In this document: positions 12,371 to 25,636 of the stretch, piece after piece
Layout: each line of letters starts with the position of its first letter
Position numbering within the stretch: position 1 is the stretch's first letter
From: Beaufortia kweichowensis
Lineage: Eukaryota > Chordata > Actinopteri > Cypriniformes > Gastromyzontidae
Direction: 5' to 3'
Assembly: GCA_019155185.1 (NCBI GenBank)
Contig: CM032801.1
Coordinates: 4,765,351-4,829,350, forward strand
DNA length: 64,000 bases
Notes under the pieces: model-generated
Seen by the model: only the letters and a program-made list of their open reading frames with translations
Databases searched by the model: none
What the model was told of the DNA's origin: nothing
Program-made: the position numbers and the translations under genes

Positions 12371-13190
12371 ATTCTGAATCATTTGAGCATAGACCAAAAA
12401 TAGGAAATGTATGATGTACTTTGCCATTTTTCTGTTGTCTTTCCAAAAGAATCATCTCAGATATAAACCGCCGCCGTACCGACTACCGAATGTAATCTGC
12501 TGTTGAGACGACACAAAATGTGATGGCCACCTCTTGCGTTCTCTTGCTCTCCAGACGTAATCTGCCAGCCCTCTCAGTTCTCCAGCTTTGAAAAATGCCC
12601 CGGTATGGTCTCAGTAGGCCTCGTGCTGCACGGAATCTTGGAAATTGGTTTCCGTCCATTGGAAGCTAAGCAATTTACGCGACTTGTTCCTCTGCCCCTC
12701 TGAGAAATCGTACTAATTTCACGCCTTTACCGAGCGAGTCGATGCCTTTCTTCAACATGCATCAACGTAACTGTTCTCCATTACACAGGTACTTAAAGAG
12801 ACAAGGCTTTGAATGTGAGGGAGTAAATTAGAGGTGAGAAAGAAATAATAAGGCTCAGTCCCACAGCATTTCTCGGAAGTGTCTCAATGAGCTTGATCCA
12901 ATCTGCAGTGACTCTTACCTGGAGACACTTAAACTGGTCTGAAGAACAGAGACCTTCACTGGTTGTCGGATGTGTTTTAATAAAAGATTTTCAGTTGGGT
13001 TGGGTTATACACTATGGACTTTTGGGCTATTTGCATTAGAATTGCAATAGTTCTCAAACTTTTCAGGCCAGGTAATTCTGTACCGCTTGGTCACCACTAA
13101 TTTGTTTGGTCATTAAGTATAAAATGTTATGTGCATTGTTTTTTGATGTCATATCCAGCAAGACATTAACATCCAGAACAATCACATTAA
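12371..13190. other. Intergenic stretch with GC-richer block 12440-12950
   Basis: The block at 12440-12950 is richer in GC and lacks repeats, so it is another possible conserved non-coding element. No exon or RNA gene was recognised. Confidence 0.35.
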
Positions 13191-13194
13191 TTTC

Positions 13195-13605
13195 ATGTGG
13201 GTTTCACATATATATTCTGTATATTCATACACATTCTGTATATTTATTTACACTTTTTATAATCATATATATCCTGTACATTCACATTCATTTCTGTTAG
13301 GTCATGTATACACCCTGTATATGCATATACATTTTGTTCATAGTCAAATCTATATTCTCTTTTTTTCATGTATATAAAAGTGTATATATGTATATATAAT
13401 ATTCACATTCTGTACATTCATATATTTTGTATATTCTCACAAAAACTATATGTATATCTTTTTTTTCTTGTGTTTGCACTTATGCCTGTAGTGCATTACT
13501 ACTTCGCACTTCTGCATTAGATGCTAACTGCATTTCGTTGCCTTGTTTTCATGTGCAATGACAATAAATTTTAATCGAATCTAGTTTATTCTAATCTAAT
13601 AATGC
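13195..13605 (+). mobile_element. 3' end of a LINE retrotransposon (L2/CR1-like)
   Basis: The segment starts with degenerate repeats of the type CTGTATATTCATA and ends with a typical fish LINE 3' tail: TTAGATGCTAACTGCATTTC (13517-13536), then GTGCAATGACAATAAA (13554-13569) and AATCTA-like repeats. No reverse-transcriptase reading frame is present. It is a 5'-truncated, dead copy. The clade assignment is from memory of fish LINE tails and is tentative. Confidence 0.6.
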
Positions 13606-15026
13606 AACCTTACATGGGATTCACAAAAAATGTTTTAAAACCACATGTTTTTGCACATGTGAAATTCATGTGGCTTTCTGTAAGGGATTCTATTTTTATG
13701 AGAATGCAAAGGTATTTTCTGAGATGATTTTTGGAGCAAAAAATAACATTTTTGCATGTTTCTGTTCATTTTGACTTTTTTTAGGGTGTTTTAGTAGCGA
13801 TTGTGTTTTTATAATTTTGCAGTAACTGTAAAAGTTTTTGAAGTTCCACCAAATGTAAATATTCATTACTCACCTGGCACAAAGAATGTTGCCATGACAG
13901 CACTGGGATGTGGGCACTTCAAAGTCTTGACAGCCCTGATGTGCTGATGCTAAATGAGAGATTTCAAGTAGAACATCACACCAAACCATCAGGATGGCAG
14001 TGTAAATACCAGTAAAAGTTTTTATAATGTGCATTTATCTACCTTGTTTTTAAAGAAAAAACGGTCACCATGACCCGAGATTCTTGCACACAACAGTTCA
14101 GACATGAATTGGTGTAAAATGACATTAAATGCCAGAAGTAGAGTTTTCTTAAGATCCCAAACCTGAGAGCTTTCTGAACTTTGAGTCACATCCCCCAGAT
14201 ATGTTACATACCTCCAGCCTGTTCTAGTTTCTATATATAGAACTGACTAAACTTCCCATGAGAGAGTGTAAAATACTGTATCCCATAAGCTTCCATTAAA
14301 AATTCTGACTGTAGCGCCCCCTAAAGCTTTAAAGATGTGTCTTATCAAACTCATGAGTCTGTTCGGACTCTGCAAGCTTTATATTTAATACCTGATCAAA
14401 CTTGGTTTGCACAGCAGGCGATCAACCATAAACCTGCTGAGCTCTTCTCTTAAACCCCAGAGGAGATGCTTAATCCCACAATTGAGATATTAAAAAAATC
14501 TGTCATTTTCTTTTCCCTCCTTTAGGCTATTTCTGTGTTTATTGCACAAACATTTGCTGTGATTATGGCATAAACACACCTGTGAAGGTAGAAGTCTCTG
14601 ATATCACTGTTTGTCTACTGGCTTCTTATATTGCTGAATATCTCTGTGCTCTCTCTGTCCTTCTGAATCAAAATAAGATCTAGCCAATAAGTTCTGCTTG
14701 GAGCTTTTTCATTTAAAGAGGATATAATCAGGCCTGGAGATTTCCATGCCTGCTGTGTCCTGTAATCACAGTGAATTTATGTACCATACCTGTGGAGTTC
14801 AAGATTTCTATATTTTAATAATTGCAGATGATAGACAGATGATACTACCAAAGTTTTGCTGAAAATAGACTGAATTAGTAATGCAAGCAGTCGAGAAATA
14901 GTGGATTGGTTTCTTCTGGTCAGTAATGTTTTCTAAACATATTTCATATTCAAAATTGAATTATGAACATTGTTTAATGTATTTTATAAACATGGAAAAG
15001 CCATAGACTGTAAATAGACCACATTT

Positions 15027-15028
<2 letters not shown>
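13606..15028. other. Intergenic stretch, no gene seen
   Basis: AT-rich sequence without supported exons. GCGCCCCCTAAAG near 14311 is a motif often found in decayed fish repeats. Nothing else stands out. Confidence 0.4.
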
Positions 15029-15078
<50 letters not shown>

Positions 15079-15170
15079 TTCTATCATTATATTTTATATA
15101 TTATAAAATATAATATTATATTTTACATTATATTTATATTATATTATATTTATATTTATTCATGTGTGTG
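15029..15170. repeat. (AT)n microsatellite and AT-only flank
   Basis: A pure AT dinucleotide run occupies 15029-15074 and is followed by degenerate TATATT/TATTTA repeats to about 15160. Confidence 0.9.
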
Positions 15171-17539
15171 ATTCTCTGCCCTATTTAAGGGGTTTCAACC
15201 CCCAAATATATACGGGTTGCACTAAAAGTACTTCAGTATGTTATTTAGGACATTTTCAAAATGATAAACAAGGTAAATATGTAACACTAAGTACTGATTG
15301 AGCCACCTTTATAAAATCAGAATAAATTCTGAAGTGCACTTTTAAAATTATTCATAACCTTTTACCAGCTTTTTTTTTTTAAATGATTGAATAAAAAAAT
15401 GAATCTAACCTTTCAGAAGGTGCTTTAAAGTAGAGATAATAATGAATACAAAAGAGATAATTCAGTGCTACTGCTCAAGCCAATTTTATTTAATAAGATA
15501 ATTAAAGCCATTTTGACAAAAGGACTGATTACCTAATTTAAACATTATTACATTTATCCAATAGTGATTCAAGGAGAATCTGAAGTGAATTAACAAGCTC
15601 TTAAATTCAGGGTGTGCTACAGACGTAGAAGTTTATTGATTGTAATATTTTAAAGCTGTCCTTTGCAGCCAAACCCTTAGATACTTAAGAAAATATATAT
15701 ACACGCATACACCACAGACTTTGGAATGGGAGAATTTTATATGCAGCTTAAATTTATTTATATAAAGAATAGTTCAGGTCAATAGGTTAAACTCTGATAT
15801 GAATGACCAGAAAGGTACATATCTAAAATAATGGCAGGTACATTGTGGGAACACGATTAAGTAAATATTATGTGTAAGTTGCTTATGTTATATAAGACAT
15901 TCCTGTTTAGGGACAAAATCCAGAAAAATCACATTGTATTCCCAGAGGAATTTGTATTGCTCAGATGTTTATTTATGGCGTGAGATTCATAGATAATGAG
16001 ATTTGATAAAGTTCTCAGTTGTGATTTTTATGAAATGAAAACAGAACAAATGTTAAAATACTTTAATTATGGCTGAACAATTAATGTAGATTTTATATGT
16101 AAATATAATCTTAATAATTTGGGCAAATTTTATGAGAAATGTTTGAGTTCATATTGAAATTTTTAATAATATTGACTTAAGAGTTCATTGTTGAGATCTC
16201 CTCTGAAACTCTAATGAAGACAATCTTTTTTTCAGGAGAAATATCTGAGACACAGATGAGACTAAGTTTCTATTTGCTCTATATTTAATCTCATTGACAT
16301 CTATGAGGAATAATTAAGGTATTAAAGAGATGTGTTATGTGTGATTTTTCTTTCTTATTGATTGTTAAGATCAAGCATTGTAACTATTGTTAATTCTGTA
16401 TAGATTCTCACTGTCTCATTCTATGTGAAAAGACAGGCCCAAATATTATCCAAGTCTGTACTTCCACTGATCTATAGTGAGAACCATCTCTTTTAAGAGT
16501 TAGGAACCCAGCTGTGATCTCTCATTATGTCTTCATATCAAAACAACGATTAAATGCCTTTTTTGGATTTCAAAGGCGCACTTCTAACAACATATTTAAA
16601 AAGCGTGGAGGCGTGCGTGTTTCACACAGACGCTGAGGATAATTAATCCTGACAAAGTTTTTACAGAGCACCTTTTTATCCCGGATCATTAGCGTCTAAT
16701 TGTATTGTACAAATTACAGCGTGCCGTAATCTTCCACAAGGAGAAGAGAAGACGGTAATCTGTTCTTCTGACTGTGGGCACTATGCTAATGCATTAAAGC
16801 TTTAACTGGTATCGCTGTCGGTCGGGGATTAAAGCTCTTCCACAACTGAACCGGGATGAAAGGAACAGGCGATGGGCAGAGACTGATGTATATTCGCTTT
16901 TCTCAGAGACGGAGGGCCACGGAGCACCACAATCCCTCTTGCCGTGATTAATTAAATTGTGGGGAAAACGTGGGTCTCTCTCTATCCCTCCTCGCTGTTT
17001 TTGCAGCTGTTTAATTCAGTCGAGTGGAATTGAACAGTAAATACTAATATATGCTCAGCAAATTGGCCTGCGAGGAAGGAGATGAGGTCTGGGTTTGATT
17101 TAAAGTGATTGTGTCTGAGATGGAGAGCGTGTGTGTGCTCTCAGGGCCCGCTGTTCATTAGTAAGTTTTCAAAGGGAGAGAGCTAATTGTCGCCTGCCCT
17201 GAAACAAAAGCCGTCTGTAGTTCCCTCGCACCCTTAATGAGTTTCTGTTTGTAATGAGACACTTACTGTGTTTGAAAACGGATTTTCCACAGTCCACAGA
17301 TCAATAACACGGACAACAAAAACTTTATCTCACTCGCTTGCTCTATGACTTTCTCTTGTTCCCTTGTGTAAATATCTTCACTATAAAACTCTAGTGTGTT
17401 TAGAAGTCCATGTTTGCTTGAATAACATAAGTCAATAGTTACTTTAATTGTTAGTTTCAGACTAGACGAGAGACTTTTTGAGTGCATTTTGCTGTAAGAA
17501 GATGTAATTGAACCTAATGAGATATTGAACAAACTCTTA
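15171..17539. other. Intergenic stretch; candidate non-coding element at 16551-17260
   Basis: 15171-16550 is AT-rich with no supported feature. 16551-17260 is GC-richer, free of obvious repeats and carries homeodomain-like sites (GATTAATTAAATTG near 16944, GCTAATTG near 17182, GATAATTAATCC near 16637). This is typical of a developmental enhancer, though conservation is not testable here. Confidence 0.35.
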
Positions 17540-17825
17540 AGCTGTTAACCGTCACTGTTTCAGAGGTGGAACATTAAGATTATTTCACTATTTACTTTAA
17601 TATTTCATGGTTGAATTCTAATCTAAACATGAAACTATATATTGATGAAAACATTTCATAACTTACATTTTCATAACGATATTTTCAAAAATTTCAAAAC
17701 TAAAATTTTCATAACGATAATGTTCTTTTTAAATACCTACAAATAAAAATTAAATATCTAAAGTTTGGATAGTGCATTATTATGTGTATGCTCAATATGT
17801 GCTGTGACAGTTATCAGGTTAAAGG
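17540..17825 (+). mobile_element. Interspersed repeat, family member B
   Basis: Shared blocks with the copies at 27841 (+) and 20170 (-) include GGTGGAACATT, TTTAATATTTCATGGTTGAA, TTCTAATCTAA and AAACTATATATTGATG (17632-17647), then a CTCAATATGTGC..TGACAGTTATCAGGTT end (17790-17820). It has no coding capacity. Confidence 0.6.
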
Positions 17826-18600
17826 TGTTGGATGTCACGTTTACTTTACATGTCTCACTTTAGAAACCGCTACGGTCTCCTTTCATCAACATAAATGTCA
17901 CGTTTGATGTCATCCGACAGATAGAGCAACATCTGTTCAGACATTTTCCTCCAGAGGGACCACAGCAACGGAGAGGCGGCCATGGATGAATCGAGACCCT
18001 CCCCGTGGTGGCGAGAGATGAGAGAGATGTCTGGAAAACTCTGCGTCTGGTAGGAGTGTCTCTTTGTTGCGCTGGTTTTTTTAAAAGCTTCTCTTTGCAA
18101 TCGCTCTGATATCTCAGCACCATTGTCAAAAGGTCTGCCGTTGTCTGGTTCTTTTATAAAACAGTTTCCCTGAAGAGGCGTTATTGTTTGGTAATAAGCA
18201 CAAGGTGCATATTAAAACACAGCGAGGCCGACATCCAGACACACTTTGAGCTGATTTTCAGTACAACCTCTGTGGGACATTAACTTCTCTAATTGTTAAA
18301 CTATCAACACAGTATTGTGGTCTCTAATGAGCATTATTGGACCGATGTGAGCATGTCGTCTCTGGAGCGTAAAGAGCAGGTCTGTGGAGAGAAAATGCCA
18401 GCGGTGGATGGGTCACATGTTCTGAAGGTCCTTTTTTTACTCTTGATGAAACGGGTCCTGTGTGCAGCACATTACTGTGGTCTGTGGGAGAAAAGGACCA
18501 TCTACCATTAATGAATGATATGAATAAATGTCAGATTACATCACCACTATTAGGGTTAGTATTACATTTGGTATTTTAAATGGGGAGAAAATTGTTGCAT
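17826..18600. other. GC-richer block 17860-18120 with unclear role
   Basis: 17860-18120 is open in two minus-strand frames and is compositionally exon-like. However, no strong splice acceptor precedes the frame on the minus strand and the predicted residues match no family I know. On the plus strand a short frame starts at ATG 17981 and ends in CTG|gtagga. A non-coding conserved element is at least as likely as an exon. Confidence 0.3.
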
Positions 18601-19500
18601 GATATTGTGCTGGAAGACCAGGGCTAGTTGTCACACTTACTATAGTGCTTCTGTGATGTCTCAGGGTAGAACCATTTTTCATTCCTGTTTAGACTACAAA
18701 AAGATTGTCATAGTTATTGCTGAGGGAAAAAGATAACGTTCATTTAACAAAAGTCAATGTTTCCTTATTGGGGCATGTTGTCACGATGTGGGGTAAGTTG
18801 TCACAATTGAAAATCATCAATAATAAAACAGCAAAAATATAATTAAAAATGCAAACATGAAATTTCAACCTTTTAAATATGCAAATAGCTTTTCTATGTA
18901 AAGTAATGGTGTCAAAACCTGGTGCAACACATCCCTAAATCCCTTTAAACACAGGCTTTAATGCTAGTTCTACAATAATATTTATATGCTGTTTGCATAA
19001 AGATGTTTTTGTCAGTATCCAAATCTACTTTTGAATGGCAGTCAATGAAAAATAAAAGATTTTTTAGTTACAGAGTCTAACAGCTGGGGCTAACCGGACC
19101 ATGCTAACCTTGAGCCCCTACTTGAAACCAACTCAAAAATCAATTGATGTAATGTCATCCTGTTCCACAAACCAGAGAATGGATGTACTAAAATGACTCA
19201 AGCAGAACTTGGAGAGTAATCCTTGAAACCCCCATCATACTAAGATGTGTTCTGGAAATGTACCCGAGTAATAGCAAATGGGCAGATGGAAAATGGGCAA
19301 GTCGTTTGCAAGTGAAAAGGAAAATCACATTAAAGGGGTAATGAGTAACTCAATAGTCAAAATGAATTGTGATTGTCAGTTTTATATGCCTGCAATAAAT
19401 GCACATTTTGCAATCTACTGTATATATATATATATATATGAGAGTTACCATGATATTCAGGGCTAGTTGTCGCACCAGTATAGTTTTATTTTCAAAATAG
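18601..19500 (+). repeat. Region with recurring GTTGTCACA motif
   Basis: GGGCTAGTTGTCACAC (18621-18636), GGGGCATGTTGTCACG (18769-18784), GGGGTAAGTTGTCACA (18790-18805) and GGGCTAGTTGTCGCAC (19460-19475) are variants of one motif. Their spacing is uneven. This looks like the remains of a repeat family rather than a regulatory array. A TA microsatellite lies at 19420-19438. Confidence 0.5.
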
Positions 19501-20115
19501 AAATCGTCAGTTTCATCCACCATCATCTCCAGAACTCTCAATGATCACACAAAAATTGGAAAAATCGACATGATTTTCCACTTGCCGTGATGCTTTGCTG
19601 CATTGAATATGTCAGTGGTACGTTTCCTGCGGGTTTGGTGCTGGTTCAGTGTTAGTTTTGGCAGCGGGCCTACAGATGCATGCTGGGATCAGATGGAGCT
19701 GTTGGTTGTGTGTCTGCTGGTGTGTGTGCTGTGAGTCAGGCTAATGCATTTGCAGATGGAAGCTCTGTTCTCTCTGCCACTCACGCTGAGGCACATTTGG
19801 ATGGATGAAAAGGACAGTCACAGCAGATATGAGTAATGCAGTGTGTTGATGCCGGAATGAAAGGTTTTCGGAAAAACACTGTTCACGGGTTGTCTAGATG
19901 AGATTTTTTTTTACATGTGGTTTTTGTCTTATATGGTGCTTTTAGTCTTTGTGTGAATTTTAAAGGATCATATTATACTTTTTTCCCAGTCTGAGATCCA
20001 TTTAGTGGACGACACAATGGGACTCATCTACAAATCCGTGGTTAGTAAATAATACCTGTTATTTTTAGGGAGTGTTGAACCTGAAACTGTCACTGCACAT
20101 ATTGAGCATACACAT
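19501..20115. other. Intergenic stretch with one exon-like segment
   Basis: 19990-20040 is a 51-base plus-strand segment bounded by a good acceptor (TTTTTTCCCAG) and a donor (GTG|gttagt). It has one open frame starting SEIHLVDDTMGLIYK. No protein family was recognised and no neighbouring partner exon was found, so chance is likely. Confidence 0.2.
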
Positions 20116-20165
20116 AAAAAAGTACCACACTATATATATATATATATATTGGGTGGTACTTTTTT
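20116..20165. repeat. 13-bp perfect inverted repeat around a TA tract
   Basis: AAAAAAGTACCAC (20116-20128) is exactly complementary to GTGGTACTTTTTT (20153-20165), with a mostly TA-dinucleotide loop between them. A second TA run follows at 20168-20187. The cruciform potential is clear. It may be the core of a small palindromic element. Confidence 0.85.
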
Positions 20166-20169
20166 AATA

Positions 20170-20405
20170 TATATATATATATATATAATTTACATTTTTT
20201 AATATTTTTTATTTAATTTAAGATATTTTTTAAAATAACATTAACATTATTTATAGATTTTTTTAGTTTGTTTATTTTTATAAAAATTTGTCAAATCATC
20301 AATTTTCCATCAATATATAGTTTGTCAAAATTAGATTAGAATTCAACTATGAAATATTAAAATGAACAGTTAAATAAACTAAATGTTCCACCTGTTAACA
20401 GGATA
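20170..20405 (-). mobile_element. Interspersed repeat, family member D (minus orientation)
   Basis: The reverse complement reads CTGTTAACAGGTGGAACATT, then TTTTAATATTTCATAGTTGA, ATTCTAATCTAAT and ACAAACTATATATTGATGG, in the same order as member B at 17540. This gives two opposed copies less than 3 kb apart. Confidence 0.6.
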
Positions 20406-22394
20406 CATTTAAAAATGTCATTTTAAGAAAAGGATTTTTAAGTTATAGCATGTTTTCAAGTACAATAAACACTTTTGTGCCATGAGCAAAGCGTTTTGGC
20501 AGTTGTAATACCAGACGTAGCTGAATACACAACAGCATCCAGTCATGTCCTCCACATCATCAGATGCACGTGTAAAGATGTATTTGTGTTGTATATGACC
20601 AATAGACTAGACGGAGACTGAAGCTTTTCTAATCAGATCATCAGAGCGCTGATCCATCCGGACACTCCCGCTGTTCTCATTAAACAGGGTCATCGGTTTC
20701 AACCTCTCTCTATGATTTTGACCTTCAGCGCTCTGACCCGACAGCTAACCACCCACCCAATTACACCGACCCCGGCAACTGCCAACAGCGCAGTCATCCA
20801 CAAATGCACATTTCAATTAGCAGTCTCATCCACTGCTAACCATGCTAAAAAAAACAATGTGTGTGATACCTACCAAATAACTCGCATGACTAGAAACTGA
20901 AAAACAACAGAGAAATATGTAGGATTACATTTAATCAAGTTATATAATACATGTGAATAGCATAACTCGGATGATCTTGGAAAAAAATGCTGAGAAATAT
21001 TTGGCACATGTAAGCACAGTTTGAAACATTGTTTCTGCAACACTAGAGAAAAGTTGTTTCTCCTAGATAGCAATGTGATTAAATGGACATCAAAACTGAA
21101 AAACTGAGAAAAAGACCCCAGTAATCTCATCTGTCTCATTTAAAGTTCCAGAAGAGATCGTAACATCATGTTTTTGTAAGGACTTTTAGACATGTTTGAT
21201 ATTTAAATAAACTACAACTCTATTAAGTCTATAAAAGCCAAGCCAACCATTAAGCAACAAAATATTTTCATATTCATATTTCTATATAACATGTAAGGGT
21301 GTATTTGACTAAAACATGCCCAAGCCACATTGCACTCCAAATCATATCTTAAAATTTAACGAAATTAAGTTTGCATTGTGATACTTTGTTTTAAACACTT
21401 TTCACCCTAAATCCCATAACGCATCCAGATGTTTGACTGTAAGCTTTTTGTTATTCTCATGAATCTTGATTGCCATAAATATTAATGCTCATCACTGTAC
21501 ATTTTAGGTAAATAAAGATATATAATTTCAGTTTATAATTTCAAATTTATTTTGTCTGATTAGAATTAAATATGGCCCAAACATACATATACAAGTCTTT
21601 TTTACATCCTTTAGAATCTTATCTAAACATCAAATCCAAACACACACACAATGTGAAGGGATGAAATGTCACAAAAACAGACGGTTTCTTAGTGAGTTCT
21701 GTAGGGAGAGAAAGAGAAGAGTCCCGTGTGAGCGGGAATGTTTGTGCAAGAGATGGTCGAAAGGAAGAGATGAAACTGAAAGGTCACAGATATATGGAGT
21801 GCCAGAGGACTTTGAGAGTAACAGATAAACACCAGCACATTCTGTTTGTCCTAAACAAGACCCACCACAACAGCATGTTACACTAATTATAATGACATTG
21901 ACTTTACATAGAGACTCATAATCTCTACATCTGAAAAAGTACATGATGTGAAAATATAAAGGGTTAAAAACACACAGCTCTGTCATCCACATTTCTTCCA
22001 TTACAGTTACATTCAGAGCAGTTGGTTTTGATGTATTTGTTATAATGTACGTCTCAGCATTCTGGATAAATGTGTATTCACCTCTTTTCAATCATGTTTT
22101 TTTGATAGATTTCTTCCCTAGTATTTATCATCTTGATGGCACATCTTTACATGCACATATATACAGGTGTATAATAAATGTGCCATCGTCATAGATGCAG
22201 AACCTAGACACATTACTCCACGTTACTGATTTCTTCAGGGAGTGAAATATCAGCTTTACCTGTCACACATCAAACCTGTAAGCCAGTGAGATACCAGACG
22301 CAACTGCTGCCTAAAATATCATGTGATTCAGACCTGCAAAACTTTGTCACACACACAAGCTTACGAGGAGTCGGCGTGATTCATCTTTTCATTG
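20406..22394. other. Intergenic stretch, no gene seen
   Basis: Ordinary AT-rich sequence. A GC-richer portion lies at 20500-20800. No splice-bounded open frame or known repeat was recognised. Confidence 0.4.
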
Positions 22395-22490
22395 TGACTC
22401 ACGGTTGTAAAACCCTGAGCTGACGTCATCTACATGTCTGTATTTATAACAGGGGTGTCATTCAGACACACAGCCCGCAGGTGGATGTCG
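22395..22490 (+). promoter_or_regulatory. Candidate promoter: AP-1 site, CRE and TATA box
   Basis: A perfect AP-1 site TGACTCA (22395-22401) is followed by a perfect cAMP response element TGACGTCA (22421-22428) and a TATA-like TATTTATA (22441-22448). About 25-30 bases further on, TTCAGACACAC could be an initiator. The order and spacing are those of a cAMP-inducible core promoter reading to the right. No coding exon follows within the next 500 bases, so the product, if any, is unknown. An enhancer is an alternative. Confidence 0.35.
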
Positions 22491-23177
<687 letters not shown>

Positions 23178-24105
23178 TCTCGACTTCCAATTAAACTCTT
23201 GAGACTTCAGAACATCAGAAATAGTAAAAATCAAATAAAGGCTTTTTTCTGACAATATTCGATAGATTGCTTTATAAAGACAGCTATGGAGTGGATTCCC
23301 AGAGGAAGGTTTTATTACTCAGTGGCTCTGACTCATTTTATAGTTTTGGGGGTTTTACAGGTGTTGTCTTTTTTTTATAATAAATGACTTATTGCTGCTT
23401 TCTTGTTTTTAAATTGGCAGATTTTCTTCTGAAGTGTAAACACTGTGGTATAATCACAGACATTACACACTTTAAGTATTGATTTGGCATTGATGTTTCT
23501 CTTTAAACTAATAAGGAGAAATAAATTAGAAACAAATGAAGCAACATGTAATAGATACTAAGAATACAGAGCTATAAAATTATTGTGAATATTGTGATTC
23601 AAACAGAAAACCTCAAATATTTTAGGTATTCTATCTTTAGCTAAACAATAAATTCTATAGTATAATTCTAGACTATAAGGGCATAAATGTACAGAATAAA
23701 AAATAGTCTGAGCTATAAAAGAGCAACTCTGAGCAAAAACATCTTCTTTTGGAAGTTTTGCTCTCCATTTAATCTCATTTCTACCAAGGAAAACTATTGA
23801 GATCTAAAAGAGATATCATATGCGATTTTCTCAGCATAATGTGGGACTGTTCACAAGTCCCGTAATGCCACCCTCCTGTGGGGATAAATTATCCAAAACT
23901 GAAGCCATTAGGAGGTGATGAGCAGATCTGACCCAGGACAAGCGTCTGGGAAAACAGGGATCTCTCTGGCTTCATAAATTATATGTCAGCACTATCTGAG
24001 ACAGCAATCATCTAATGATAAATGAACTGCAATGTTTATTCTCCAAACTACAGAAAGGGAAAGGTGACTCTGGAGAGAACGAGCTTCCCACTCATACTCC
24101 CAGAT
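23178..24105. other. Intergenic stretch, no gene seen
   Basis: AT-rich up to 23820, then more complex (23850-24050). Nothing supportable as a gene. Confidence 0.4.

Positions 24106-24161
<56 letters not shown>
24106..24161. repeat. (CT)n(CA)n compound microsatellite
   Basis: CT units from 24106 to 24130 pass directly into CA units from 24131 to 24161. Confidence 0.95.
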
Positions 24162-24164
<3 letters not shown>

Positions 24165-25636
24165 TTCTCTGCTCCTTTTGTAATTACTTCTGAGCTGTGG
24201 TGATCTCGACCATGGAGACGTAACTCTCCCTTCAAATGTCAGCAGAACATTGCGGCTCCTCTAATTGGGCTGGTGTAAACTCGAGGTGGCTTTTTCTCCT
24301 CCTTTATCGATTTCTTCTCGTTTCCTCACCTCTGTCACTTCACACTGTCTGTGTGTGACAACCAGTGCCCATCTCTCAAGTGTCTGTTAAAGCTGTTAAG
24401 CCCTTCAGGCCTGACACTGATCTGAAATCAGCGTGCGGTGCTGTCAGAATGTCTTCACTGTCTTTGCCGGTGTGATGGGCGATGGACCCAGATCTGTTAC
24501 TCTAAGTCTGTTTTTAGACTCTGTTTGATTTGAATTTGCATTTAATACAATGCTGCTTATGAGTACAACTTTTTAATGACATTCTTATAGCTGGAATGGA
24601 AGAGAAATGCCTTAGCAGTGCAAAGGGTTAATATCAGTTAATAATATCAGTTATCTTTTGAGCATACACATTAAAATTCACATGAAAATGTGCTATCCAA
24701 ATTACAATTTTTTACGTTTTAAATTACATCTATATATAAAAAAAGGAAAATAGTAAAACCTGTTTTTTTATTATGTAAAACTATCTGAAAAGGCCAATAA
24801 AGGGAAACACAAAAACATCTCTTTTTAAAAAAATATTATCTAATAAGAAGATATTTCATGCAAGTACTTCTACTAACCTCTTGCAGAAAATCTCGTTCAT
24901 CCGTTCACCAAAAGTGCATCTACTGGCCACCAGAGGGCAGACTAACACAGCTCACACTCATCATTCACATCCAGCTGAAATCATTTGAGTTTGTTTAAAG
25001 TGTAGGAGGGGCAATAACACCACAAATAGCAAAAATGACCTGGATGTTATTTGTTTTACTTTTGGGCGCAGGTCCATCTGATAAAATCCCTGAAACAACA
25101 GGAGAGCCCTGTGGATTAAAGAGATTTTAGAAAAACAGATATAATTTACAGAGATTTCTAGACTCAGACCTCAAAGAGAATATCAAGGTCCAGTGACTTT
25201 GATATTGTATTTATATTTATAAAGTGCTTACAGATGACTGTTTAGACTCGCTGTGTGGTGTCCAGAGAAATGTTGTATCCTCTAAAAAGAAGGTTATAAT
25301 AATCTCAGCTGTAAGGAACTAGAGCACAGCACAGGACATCAGTAAAGCCTTTGACACATCATAGATCATCATTGTACAGCAGGTTTGCCATGTGTTTCAC
25401 TGACTGCTCTGATGTGACTGAACGTTTGAACGTGACTGGGATTTGAAGCCCATGAGTCAGTCCGTTTGATGTTGGTATCTGTATCAGTGTTGGGTTTGGA
25501 CTGTGTCTGATCAACACTTTGTATGTTTAGATTATTAACACACAATTGTCTTGTTCTAATGTTTGAAAAAACGGTACAATTGAAATGATATAATAGTCTG
25601 TTTAAAAGTTTTTGTAACTGATACAAATAGTTTTTT
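24162..25636. other. Intergenic stretch; GC-richer near 24200-24500
   Basis: 24200-24500 is compositionally complex and may be a non-coding conserved element. A CTCF-like site lies at 24925-24940 (listed separately). No gene seen. Confidence 0.35.
24925..24940 (+). promoter_or_regulatory. Strong CTCF-like motif
   Basis: GGCCACCAGAGGGCAG matches the CTCF core consensus CCASYAGRKGGCA at every position, on the plus strand. Together with the weaker minus-strand site at 7997 it forms a divergently oriented pair 17 kb apart. Binding is unproven. Confidence 0.5.

Noticed and set aside
14300..14340. CTCF-like site in the AGGGGGCGCTA sequence
   Set aside because: The CCAS half of the CTCF consensus is missing, and this motif is common in decayed fish repeats.
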